Origin: Pelobates cultripes
Taxonomy: Eukaryota > Chordata > Amphibia > Anura > Pelobatidae
Direction of reading: 5' to 3'
Assembly: GCA_933207985.1 (NCBI GenBank)
Contig: OW240913.1
Location: 324,208,512 to 324,272,511 of the forward strand
Length of the DNA stretch: 64,000 nucleotides
The notes under the pieces are model-generated. The model searched no databases, was not told the DNA's origin, and was given only the letters and a program-made list of their open reading frames with translations. Made by a program: the position numbers and the translations under genes. This document shows, in pieces, positions 12,096-24,200 of the stretch (its first letter is position 1; the number at the start of each line of letters is the position of its first letter).

Positions 12096-12474
12096 GGCGC
12101 AGCTTGAAAGAGGAAATGATGCATGGGGAGGGGAGTTTTATAGTACCTAACTTTTCTCTGATTGGTTGTTTTTTCTGTGCTGCTGTGGAGTTCTAGTAAA
12201 GAGAGACTAAAGCAAATACTCACCTCCTGTCTTTAATAAAATTAAGATTATAGGTACACTAAAGCTAGCATAATCTACAATTTTAGTCAAAACACTATGA
12301 CTAAAACTAAATTGAAATTTGGCGCAAAAAAAACACTGCACAGAGGGGCTGTGGTAGGGGCAAAAGAGGCTTTATTCGTGTTCACTAAAATCCACTGGAG
12401 ATTTAGTTGACTAAAACTAGACTAAAACTAAAACAATTCAGATTACTAAAATACGTCTAAAACTAAAATGGCTT

Positions 12475-13379
12475 TGTAACGGACCGTTTTGCACACAAGG
12501 GGTAAAAACCGTTTAGGCGATCGGCCCCCTTTCCAGAGATACAGGCACAGCTACTGCAGAACACCAAACTCCCAAACTGGATACAAAATAGCACTCCAAC
12601 TCCCGAACTGGAACCTCCCAAATAGCTGCTAGCAGACGAACAGGAAAAGCAGACAATCAGCTTACACTCCTGGCAATCAGTCTCTAACAGCATACAGTGA
12701 ATCCCCCCAAGAACGAGACAAGGCTCTGTGTTGAGGGTCAAGCAGTGGTCTGAGGTGCTGGCACACCCAGCCTGGTTTTTATTACAGTCTTGCAAATACA
12801 GGACCGCCCACAGGGAGGTATAAAATATCCAGTAACATATTAGTTACAACCCACAGATTCCCTCCCCCTTATCCTGAGAGGTAACCCAATACACATACCT
12901 TTTACCACAATGCATCCTGGCTTCCTCTCCTCTGCCCTGGAGATAAGTGAGAAGTAATTCAATTATCTCCCAGGACAGGGACAAGACTCCATTATGCACA
13001 TGGTGACACAAAGACAGTAAAACACTTTAAAATACATAAAGTCACCTTTTACACATAACACACAGACATTTAACATATCCCCAGATAGCTCAGGTCTGAG
13101 CGCACATTATTAAGCGAATGGCGCTCAGACCACACGAATACAGTTTAATCGCCATGGAGCCAAAGTCTTTACAGTCAGTTTCATACGAATGGGCTCCATG
13201 GGATTCCTATCTGGGGTATAACACATTCAAACAAATCTACCGAACCCCAGGCAGAAAAGCACGAATGAAGCTTTTCTGCAGGTAAAAAAGATGTCTTTTA
13301 ACAGGGGGCCATAGTCCAAAGGCAGCAGGCGAGCAACCAGGCTTCATCAATGCAATGTGGCGAGATTGGTCTCGTCACA
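12475..13379. mobile_element. Solo LTR (905 bp) with 5-bp TSD GGCTT
   Basis: The sequence begins TGTAACGGACCG and ends GGTCTCGTCACA, giving the TG...CA ends of a long terminal repeat. It is flanked by the exact direct repeat GGCTT at 12470-12474 and 13380-13384. No internal retroviral or Gypsy-type region is attached, so it is best read as a recombined solo LTR. It interrupts the right arm of the fold-back element. Confidence 0.85.
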
Positions 13380-13515
13380 GGCTTCTTAGTCAAAAGAATA
13401 TGACTAAAACTAAATTGAAATTTGCCGCCAAAATTAACACTACCAACCAATTAGTTTAACAACCTAGTTGTAGGAACGGAACTCGGTCGTTAAGTGAGGA
13501 GTGCCTGTACTTTGA

Positions 13516-13680
13516 TTACAAACTTTTGCTAGAGGCAATATTTTCTTTTTTTTTCTTAACAATTGCAGCCACGTCATTTTTTAACTTGCAGATACAGCAT
13601 TCAAGTTGCTGCCAAAAATCCTTAAACATCTGTGATTGTTTTTCAGTAAAAAGCCGTAGCATATAAATGTTCTCTTCCTC
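13516..13680 (-). CDS. KIF28: KIF28 terminal exon (10th of those seen)
   Basis: The acceptor is TTTGCAG before GAGGAAGAG. The exon starts in phase 0, which matches the previous exon. It encodes EEENIYMLRLFTEK, a helical stretch, and ends KKKENIASSKSL with TAA at 13518-13516. No strong homology anchor exists for this tail, so it rests on splice signal, phase and position. A transposon terminus starts 4 nt after the stop codon. Confidence 0.65.
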   Translation of the reverse strand, partial: EEENIYMLRLFTEKQSQMFKDFWQQLECCICKLKNDVAAIVKKKKENIASSKSL

Positions 13681-16287
13681 CTGCAAAGATACAGTGAAAT
13701 TCAATTAGAAGTCTTCATTGAGGCAAACAAATACCTTCATGAGAGAAAGGTGTGCAAGTGATGCAACAAGCAGAGATATTTATAAATATGGCTTTATTAA
13801 AATTACATATAGCACAACCTGAAAAACGAATAGGTTCAATAAGCAGCAATAGTTCACCAAAATGCCATTTTGTTATTTAAAGGGGAAATGTCCGGTTCCA
13901 TAAAGGGGCCATTCATACTGCAGAATCTGGACACTGTTTATGTTATTTTGTAATTCAGGCCCTGAATGGACCTGAATTTGGTCCATATTTCAGCTGGACC
14001 CAACGTCGTTGGACCACTGAAATACAGTAGTAAGCATGTGTGATTTTGCATGTTTATATTAGTGATGTTTCTGTAGTGAGCTGTGTGTAGTGAGCTTGTG
14101 TGTCTGTGTGTCAGTAAACTTGAATTTAGTGAATTTGAATGAGTTTGTACTGAGCTTTGTTTAGTAAGCTTCTGTGATCTTGTATATTAGTGAGCTTGTG
14201 TGTGTATGTGTTAGTGAGTTTGAAAATAGTGAGCTTGTTCACGTGTCAGTGAGTTTGTGTGTGTTTCAGTGTACTATCTTTAACCCCTTAGTGAATTTTC
14301 TTACCGTTAAAGGGACACTCCCGTGCCAGGAAAACAAACCGTTTTCCTGGCACTGCAGGTACCCTCTCCAGCGTGAGGACGTCCAGCGACGCTCTAGCAC
14401 AGAAAACCTGTGCTAGAAATCAGTTAATCCTGCAATGTAATTATTGCAGTTTATGAAAACTGCAATATTTACAACTGCAGGGTTAAGGGTAGTGGGAGTT
14501 GGCACCCAGACCACTTCAATGGGCAGAAGTGGTCTGGGTGCCTGGAGTGTCCCTTTAAGGACTAGGGCTCTTTTTACATTTCTGCTGTGCTTGTGTTTAG
14601 CTGTAATTTTACACTTGCTCATTTACTGTACCCACACATATTATAAACTGTTTTTCTCGCCATTAATTAGTCTTTCTAAAGATACCATTATTTTCATCAT
14701 ATCATATAATTTATTATAAAAAATTAGAAAATATGATTAGAAAATTTAAAAAAACACACTTTTTCCAACTTTGACCCCCAAAATCTGTTACGCATAAACA
14801 ACTTTCTAAATTTTGTCCTGATTTTAGAAATGCCCACTGTTAACATGTGCTTAGCTTTTTTTGGAAAGTTATGGGGCTATAAGTACAAGTAGCACTTTGT
14901 TATTTCCAAACCATTTGTTTTCAAAATTAAAGCAAGTTACATTGTAACACTGATAACTGTCAGGAATCCTTGAATAACCCTACACATGTATATATTTTTT
15001 AAAAGAAGACAACCTAAGGTATTAAACTTGGCCTATCTTGACTCTTTTCATGCAACCATTTTACCACCAATCTATGCCAAATTTAAAAAACAAAAACAAA
15101 AAAAAAACTGGTGATTTTTTAGACACACATAGCAATTTAGGAATACATGTACGGAGAACTTTAAGGGTTACTGCCAAAGAACACCCCAATATGTGTTCAG
15201 CAACATCTCCCGAGTACAATGATACCCCCATGTATAGGTGTGTTGGCTTCTCTGGCGGCTAAAAGACCTTATTTGGAGAGTGCGCATTCCAGTTTTCCAA
15301 CTTGGAATTTTCTCAGCTGGTCATCATGCACCCATGTCCTATTTGGAACATTTTTGAAGCTGGCCAATGTAATTTACCCCCATCAAACCATATATTTTTG
15401 AAATGTAGACACCCTAGGGTATTTCAAATGGTGGCATTTTAACACTTTCCATGTACTAGATCTACCACCAGTCTTTGTCAAACTTTTAGGTAGTCATTTT
15501 TTTTGTGTTATTTTTCTCTCACATTGTACTTTAGGCATGGATTCAAAGTTCATGTTATGTGTTACTGACAAAGAAACCCCCAATATGTGTTCAGCAACAT
15601 CTCCTGAGTACAACAGTGCCCCCAATGTACAGGTTTTATGGGCTTTTGCAAACTTACAGGGGTCAAATGTAGGGCTTTCCCTTTTTCCATGTCTGCACAT
15701 TGAAATTTGTCAGATTGGTTTGCTGGGCCTATGTTGCATTTAAGACCATATAGCAGCCCAGGAATGAAAATTAACCCCATCATGACATACCATTTGTAAA
15801 AGTAGACAACCCAGGGTATTCAAAATGGGGTATGTCCAGTCTTTTGTAGTAGCCACTTAGTCACAAACGCTGGCCAAAGTTAGCGGTTTTCTTTTTTGCA
15901 TTTTTTTTTTTTACACAAAAACTGCACTTTTACTGGTGATTTAATCGTCAGAATTCGTTTTACTGATTTATAACACTCATATTTGTGTTCAACAAAGTCT
16001 CCCGAGTATAACAATACCCCCCATGTACAGGTTTTATGGTGTTTTGGAAAGTTACAGGGTCAATATTAGGCTTGCCCAATTCAGTTTGCTAGATTGGTTT
16101 GGTGGGCCTGTGTTGCTTTTTAAGACCATATGGTAACCCAGGAATGTGAAATAACCCCATCAGGGCATACCATTTTCAAATGTAGACAACCCAGGGTATT
16201 CAAAATGGGGTATGTCCAGTCTTTTGTAGTAGCCACTTAGTCACAAACGCTGGCCAAAGTTAGCGGTTTTATTTATTTATTTTTATA

Positions 16288-16333
<46 letters not shown>

Positions 16334-17347
16334 CGTGTGCGAGTATATTATATATATATAGAATACGTGTGCGTGTATATATTATATATATATAATGCGT
16401 GTGTGTGTATATATTTATATATATAGATATATATGTGTGTGTATGTATATATATATATACATATATATATATACATACACACACACACACACACAAAATA
16501 CATGTCTATGTAGATATATATATAGACACACACACACACTTTTACTTCCTATATATGTATAATATATTATAATTAAGTCATTTTATAATATATTATACAT
16601 ATATAATGCATATATTTGATTTCATCATAAGTGTATTTTGAGATGTATGTGTACATATAGATGCATTATATATGTATAACATATTATAAAATGATTTAAT
16701 TATTTTATAATATATTATACATATATAATACACACACTCCTCACTTACCATCCAGGTTACCTTCCTATGACCTAATTTCCCTGAACATAAATTTGAGGGA
16801 TTCCCTGCTCTCGTGCGTTCGTTTATGTTCGGGAAAGTTTTCCCGAACATAGACATGCGCACCAGAGCAGGGAATCTCCATGACAGCTCGCACTTATGCG
16901 CGGGCTGTGGTAAAACAGGTAGATCGCCAAATGAGGACCACCTATTTATGTATAATATATATATATATATTTTTTTTAGAAGACTGGGGGACTGCCTGAC
17001 AGCTCAGACAGTCCCCCTGCTGGCAGCTCCTAGAGTCCTATTGCGGTGATGTGATCATGGTGATCACATGGCCGGGATGGCCGGGATGGCCGGAGCTGCT
17101 GTAGGGGGACTGCTGGGGTCTCTGGCAGTCCTCCCCGACCGTGATCGCTGCGGATCGTCAGTCCAGGGCTCCTATTTGTCGCGGACATCCTTAACGACCG
17201 TTTTTTGTCGGACGTACCTAGTTCGTCCTCGGTTGTTAAGGGGAAATTATACATATATATATATATATATATATAATTCTAAGTGTATTTTGATATAAAT
17301 TTATATATATATATATATTAATATCAAAATACAGTTAGAATAAAATG

Positions 17348-17379
<32 letters not shown>

Positions 17380-17550
17380 AAAATATATATTTTCACAGTT
17401 TATTTTTTATTATTTGTTATAATATATATACATGATATATATATATATAGTTATTATATATATACACGTGTGTAATTTTACTCTTAAGTGTATTTTTATA
17501 TTAGTATATGTATATTAATAAAAAATACTCTTAGTATGACTTTATATATA

Positions 17551-17581
<31 letters not shown>

Positions 17582-20500
17582 TTATGTATAGATATAATAT
17601 ATGTATAAATATATCTCATATATACATGTACATATAGGTTTCAAAAAATTTATTAACTTTATTTTAATTTTTGTAACTTTTTAAAAAACTTTTTTACCAG
17701 CAGGGGGACTGCCGCCGATTACCGGCGGGGGAACGACGGCGATTGGTAAGTACATGGGGAGGGAGGGTAGGGATTCATTTTTGTATTTACATTTTTTTTT
17801 TTTAAACTTCCAATATTTTTTTTTAACTATTACTGAGTGCCTCGACCCCTCAAGGCACTCAGTAAGGGTAAGAGCATCCGAAGCCTGCGGATGGCTTCAG
17901 ATGCTTTTCCCTGCACAGCCGGGCGCCACGTGCGGCAAACCCAGAAGTGATCATTCTGTTGGGGGTGATCACTCGGGTTCCTTGTAAAGGGGTATTACAC
18001 GATGCCTCGATATCGAGAAATCGTGTAATACCATAAGAGCGTCTGGAAGCGATCATGATCGCTTCCAGCGCTCATAATAGCCGCGGACGTACCACGTATT
18101 AGTGAGCTTGTATGTGTCAGTGAGCTATCTGTAGTGAGCTGTGTGATCTTGTGTGTAGTAAGCGGTTTGTATCCAGCTGGTGTGTGTTCAGTGAGCTTTC
18201 TGTAGTGAGCTGTGTTTAGTGAGCTATGAGCTTTACTTGGTGAGCTTATGTGTGTGTTAGTGAGCTGTCTGTTGTGAGCTGTGTGATCCTGTGTGTGTCA
18301 GTGAGCTTTCTGTAATGAGCTGCATTTAGTGAGCTTTGTGATCTTGTGTGTGTGAACCTGTGCGCTTCTGTGTATTTAACTGTATGTTGTGAGTTTGTTG
18401 TGTGTGTGCGTTAGTGAGCTTTCTGTAGTGAGATGTTTTTAGTGAGCTTGTCTTTGTAATCGTGCAGGCCTCTGTCTGAGTCTTGGCTCAAGCAGGCCAT
18501 CTATGCCGGTCAGAGGCGGCTCTAGACTTTGTGAGGCCTTAGGCGAAATTCAAGCCAAGACCCGGGGCTACCATAAGGTGGCCCGGGCAGCTGCCTTAGG
18601 GCGCACCGGCCCTCAGCGCGCAATGTCAGGCTGTTCTGCAGGAAGGAAGCGCACTGCGCTCCCCTCCAGCTGGTTACTACTTGTAGCGTGGCCGAGCACA
18701 GCCCAGCGCTTTCCGTCCGCAGAACCCAGCCTCTTACTCTGGTGTCTGTGTGGAGGGGGCGGGGATATGAATTACAACATATCCCTGTGTACCACACAAC
18801 GCGGCTGGCGCCTAGTGATGAGGCTGGGCTGCAAAACAGAACTCCACAGAGCTGGACTGCATGCACCCCAGGGACCAGGTTGAACAGATGTAAGTTTGTA
18901 ATTGTGAATGTCTCTCTATGTATGTCTCCATATGTATGTGTGTAGGTCTCTGTATGTATGTATGTCTCTGTATGAATGTATGTCTCCATATCTATGTATG
19001 TCTCTGTATGAATGTATGAATGTATGTCTCCATATGTATCTATGTCTCTGTATGAATGTTTGTATGTCTCTGTATGAATGTTTGTATGTGTCTGTGTGTA
19101 TGTATGCCTGTATGTCTCTGTGTGTCTGTATGACGGTATGTCTCTGTATGCATGTGTATGTATGCATGCATGTCTCTGTATGTGTGTATGGCTCTGCCTA
19201 TATGTCTCTGTATGATTATGTCTGTGTTTGTTTGACAGTGTACCTGTATGACTTTGATTGTGTGCCTTTTATGACTGTGTGCCTGAAAACCATGGATGTG
19301 TACATGTGACTTGGAAGGAAAGACACACAAAGGAAGCTGGAGGGGAGAGACACACAAAACGGACTGAGGGGAAAAAGAGCCACACAGAGGGACTGTGGTG
19401 GAGAAGGAGACCGTGAAAGGGGCTGGGGTAAGAAAGAGACCCAGAAAGGGGCTGGGGTAAGAAAGAGACCGTGAAAGGAGCTGGGGTAAGAAAGAGACCG
19501 TGAAAGGGGCTGGGGTAAGAAAGAGACCCAGAAAGGGGATGTTAAAGGATAGGATTGATGAACATCTAAAAACACATGGATTTCAAGATCAGAGACAACA
19601 TGGGTTTACTTCAGGGAGATCATGCCAAACTAATCTTATTGATTTTTTTGATTGGGTAACTAAAATTATAGATCAGGGTGGTGCAGTAGACATTGCTTAC
19701 CTAGATTTCAGTAAGGCTTTTGACACTGTTGCACATAGAAGGCTTATCAATAAACTGCAATCTTTAAGTTTGGATTCCAATATTGTTGAATGGGTAAGGC
19801 AGTGGCTGAGTGACAGGCAACAGAGGGTTGTAGTTAATGGAATATATTCGAAGCTTGGACTTGTCACCAGTGGGGTACCTCAGGGATCTGTACTTGGACC
19901 CATTCTCTTTAATATTTTTATTAGTGATATTGCAGAAGGTCTTGATGGTAAGGTATGTCTTTTTGCTGATGATACTAAGATATGTAACAGGGTTGATGTT
20001 CCAGGAGGGATAAGCCAAATGGCAAATGATTTAGGTAAACTAGAAAAATGGTCAGAGTTGTGGCAACTGACATTTAATGTGGATAAGTGCAAGATAATGC
20101 ATCTTGGACGTAAAAACCCAAGGGCAGAGTACAGAATATTTGATAGAGTCCTAACCTCAACATATGAGGAAAGGGATTTAGGGTGATTATTTCTGATGAC
20201 TTAAAGGTAGGCAGACAATGTAATAGAGCAGCAGGAAATGCTAGCAGAATGCTTGGTTGTATAGGAAGAGGTATTAGCAGTAGAAAGAGGGAAGTGCTCA
20301 TGCTATTGTACAGAACACTGGTGAGACCTCACTTGGAGTATTGTACACAGTACTGGAGACCGTATCTTCAGAAGGATATTGATACCTTAGAGAGGGTTCA
20401 GAGAAGGGCTACTAAACTGGTTCATGGATTGCGGGATAAAACTTACCAGGAAAGGTTAAAGGATCTTAACATGTATAGCTTGGAGGAAAGACGAGACAGG

Positions 20501-21187
20501 GGGGATATGATAGAAACATTTAAATATATAAAGGGAATCAACACAGTAAAGGAGGAGACTATATTTAAAAGAAGAAAAACTACCACAACAAGAGGACATA
20601 GTCTTAAATTAGAGGGACAAAGGTTTAAAAATAATATCAGGAAGTATTACTTTACTGAGAGGGTAGTGGATGCATGGAATAGCCTTCCAGCTGAAGTGGT
20701 AGAGGTTAACACAGTAAAGGAGTTTAAGCATGCATGGGATAGGCATAAGGCTATCCTAACTATAAGATAAGGCTAGGGACTAATGAAAGTTTTTAGAAAA
20801 TTGGGCAGACTAGATGGGCAGAATGGTTCTTATCTGCCGTCACATTCTATGTTTCTATGTTTCTATGGGTAAGAAAGAGACCGTGAAAGGGGCTTGGGTA
20901 AGAAAGAGACACAGAAAGGGGCTGGAGGGAAGAGACACACAAAGGGGTTGGGGGGTAGTAAGATACATACAAAGGGGGAATGAAATACACTAGAGCACAA
21001 AAGGGGTAAGAAATTCAAAAGAGGGGGGATTACAACAAGACACACAGGTGAAGATGCATAATTTTGTTTCAAGGGGGATTGAGAGAGGCGGCAAAATGCA
21101 TCTTCGCCTGTGTAGCTAAAAACCCTTGCACCGGCATATTCAATCATGATGCCCCACTGACACCCGAAGTATAAAATAATAGGGTTG

Positions 21188-21219
<32 letters not shown>

Positions 21220-24200
21220 AAGGAGCAGTCTCTGCATTCATTGCTCAGAAGCCTGCAGTATCGCAGCTTCTTGTGCCCCTGCATTGTGAGCTCTCTGGCT
21301 GTAGTCGTAGCATAATTTGCCAGGAAGGAAGAGGATGATAATGTGAGGGAGGGGGTAATACTGTGAGGAAGGGGGATACTGGAAGGAAGAGGATGATAGT
21401 GTGAGGGAGGGGGTAATACTGTGAGGGAGGGGGGGGGATACTTGGAGGGATGGAGGTAATTCTGTAAGTGAGGGGATGATAGTATGAGGGAGGGGTAATA
21501 CTGTGAGGGAGGGGGTGCTGGTCTGAGGATGGGAATAATGTGGGGTGGGGGGTAATACTGTGAGGGATAGTGAGTGGGATACGGGGAGGGAGGGGGTGAT
21601 GGTGTGAGGGAGGGGGTATACTGGGAAGGAGGGGTGATGGTGTGAGGGAAGGGGTATACTGGGAGGGCGGTGATAGTGAGGGGGGATACTGGGAGGGAGG
21701 GGGTTTTCTGGGAGTGGGTGATAATGAGGGGGTACACTGGAAGGGGCTGATAGTGTGAGGGAGGGGGTAATGGTGGTGTGGGAGGGGGGTGAGATTGAAT
21801 AACTTATTTAATTCCCTGGTGGTCCAGTGTCCTTGCTCCAGTGTCCTTCATTCCCTGGTAATCCGGTGGTGATATGGTGTCTGGAGTGCCGTGGTGCCCT
21901 CCCAGAATAAATAGTCAAACCGGTTTAGAACAGTTTGACAACTGTGGTGCAGAGTGTGTGAGGGATACAGTGTGCGTTTGTGGAAGAGTACAGTGTGTGT
22001 GGTGCAGTTTGTGTGTGTCTGATGAATGCAGTTTGTGAATGTTAGGGGAGCAGTGTGTGTGTATATATATATATATATGTGTGTTTGTTTTTTTAAATTA
22101 AATAATCTTTAGATCCCCCCTCCCTTCTTACCTTTACTGGGGAGAGGGGATCTTTCTCAAGCCCTGGTGGTCCGGTGGCAATGCTTCGTGCTCGCAAGAG
22201 GAGGACCCTGAGGAGCTGCAGGCTGAGCTCCAGGGTCCTCTCTCCCTCCCCTGCCGGCTGTCAGCAATGTGCCAATGTGCAATGTGTTTCCACTATTGCT
22301 GTATTTTCCTTACAATATGTAGGAATCTTTAACTTGCAAGTGAAATACTAACATTGTTCAAAAAGGTTGAGCGATAATAGGAAATATCAGCACAGGATAT
22401 GAATTCAAATTTCCAATATTTGTGTGTGTAAACTACATGAAGGAGCATTGCATATGTTTCAAATAGTATCAATTTCCTACTTAATATTCACTAATATTCT
22501 TACAGGTGGTTTGTAGTGTTTTAGACGTAGAAAATGTCCTCTAATGGTATTCATGCTTTGGTAGAAAACTTTAAGAGCTTTAGCAAAGTCTGCATCATAG
22601 CTGGTCTTCTGACTGGACACCCGGTCACCTTTTGACAGAACAAAGTTTTGCACACTTTTCGCTGAGTTGCTTTGGCAAGGCTCTCTTATAGCTTTATCAG
22701 AGTCTAGAATACAATTAGAAAATCTTAAATAGGCACTCCAGATACACGTTAGATACAATGCTACGTTATAGTTGGCTATTACAAGCAACACAGTAAAGGA
22801 GGAGACTATATTTAAAAGAAGGAAAACTGCCACAATAAGAGGACATAGTCTTAAATTAGAGGGGCAAAGGTTTAAAAATAATATCAGGAAGTATTACTTT
22901 ACTGAGAGAGTAGTGGATGCATGGAATAGCCTTCCAGCTGAAGTGGTAGAGGTTAACACAGTAAAGGAGTTTAAGCATGCAAGGGATAGGCATAAGGCTA
23001 TCTTAGCTATAAGATAAGGCTAGGGACTAATGAAAGTATTTAGAAAATTGGGCAGACTAGATAGGCCGAATGGTTCTTATTTTCTTATCTGCTGTCACAT
23101 TCTATGAGTTAGCTTTTTTTATTAATATGTGTTAATTAAAAAAAACAATAATTTGATTCCATAAATGCACCATTTCTGTCTCTCACTCTCAACCTATAGG
23201 ATTTATCTTTACACTTCAAAAATACTACAGTTCATTGTATCGTAATATAGGTTTATGGGGATCTGAAGGTCAGCTGTTAAATTTCTACAGCAGAAGGTTG
23301 ACAACTAGCAGAAACCATAGTTGTGCTTATTAGCAGTAATGCAAATAGCATATATACAGTGGCGTACACATGACCCATGGGGCCCCGGTGCGAAAATTGA
23401 TCCGTGGCGCCCCCCCCCCCCACGCGCGGGCCAGGCCGCAACACATGGCGGTGGGCACCTGGTCGCAGGGGTTACAGGGCTGCGATCCCTGTATGTACGC
23501 CAGTGCATGCAGATGCCACACACACTTAAAGGACCACTCTAGGCACCCAGACCACTTCCGCTTAATGAAGTGGTCTGGGTGCCAGGTCCAGCTAGGGTTA
23601 ACCCATTTTTTCATAAACATAGCAGTTTCAGAGAAACTGCTATGTTTATGAATGGGTTAAGCCTTCCCCTATTTCCTCTAGCGGCTGTCTCATTGACTTT
23701 CACAGTGAGAGCACGCCAGCGTCCATAGGAAAGCATTATGAATGTTTTCCTATGTGACCGGCTAAATGCGCGCGCAGCCAGCCGACGGGGAGGAGAAGAG
23801 GAGGATCGGAGGAGGAGAGCTCTCTGCCCAGAGTTGGAAAAAGGTAAGTTTTACCCCTTTTCCCCTTTCCAGAGCCGGGCGGGAGGGGGTCCCTGAGGGT
23901 GGGGGCACCCTTAGGGCACTATAGTGCCAGGAAAATGAGTATGCTTTCCTGGCACTATAGTGGTCCTTTAAAGGACCACTACAGACACCCAGATCACATC
24001 AGCTCAATGAAGTTGTCTGGGTGTCAGGTCCCTCTAGTTTTAACCCTGCAGCTGAAAACATAGCAGTTTCAGAGAAACTGCTATGTTTCACTGAGGGTTA
24101 ATCCAGCCTCTAGTGGCTGTCTCACTGACAGCCGCTAGATGAGCACACTGAACGTCCATAGGAAAGCATTGAGTAATGCTTTCCTATGGGCGGTTTGAAT

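Larger units (their letters stand above)
7300..13442. mobile_element. Inner fold-back element with TTAGTC-rich inverted repeats
   Basis: The left arm (about 7300-7535), starting GTGTTAATTTTGTC, returns as its reverse complement in two blocks, 12105-12474 and 13385-13442 (ending AAAATTAACACT). The interruption between those blocks is the solo LTR at 12475. Both arms contain the sequence of AACTCCACAGCAGCACAG and many TTAGTC/GACTAA motifs. The interior is about 4.5 kb with no recognised transposase, reverse transcriptase or recombinase, so the class is unknown. Confidence 0.6.
7092..13511. mobile_element. Outer inverted-repeat element, termini TACAGGTACTCCTCACTTAA
   Basis: The left end TACAGGTACTCCTCACTTAA at 7092 is matched by the reverse complement of TTAAGTGAGGAGTGCCTGTA at 13491-13510. 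The termini abut TA on both sides, which would suit a TA target but is not proof. Only about 200 bp on the left and 70 bp on the right belong to this element; the rest is a second inverted-repeat element and its own insertions. The right end lies 4-5 nt from the KIF28 stop codon. Confidence 0.6.
14281..18090. mobile_element. Composite repeat inserted in the minisatellite
   Basis: It starts at TAACCCCTTAG and runs to ACGTACCACGTATTAG. Its left part (about 14560-14690, TTTAGCTGTAATTTT) is related to 50281-50424. It holds a TTAA MITE, about three ~400-bp tandem units, AT microsatellites and GC-rich palindromic segments near 16800-16860 and 17040-17240. No transposase is recognised. The exact outer boundaries and target duplication are not resolved. 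Confidence 0.5.

Noticed and set aside
18503..18883. 126-codon plus-strand frame at a GC-rich block
   Set aside because: It starts at a hAT-like end and is GC-rich on both strands with a competing 155-codon antisense frame; no domain is visible.
21330..21790. 197-codon minus-strand proline/serine-rich frame
   Set aside because: It is the complement of the GGGAGG minisatellite.
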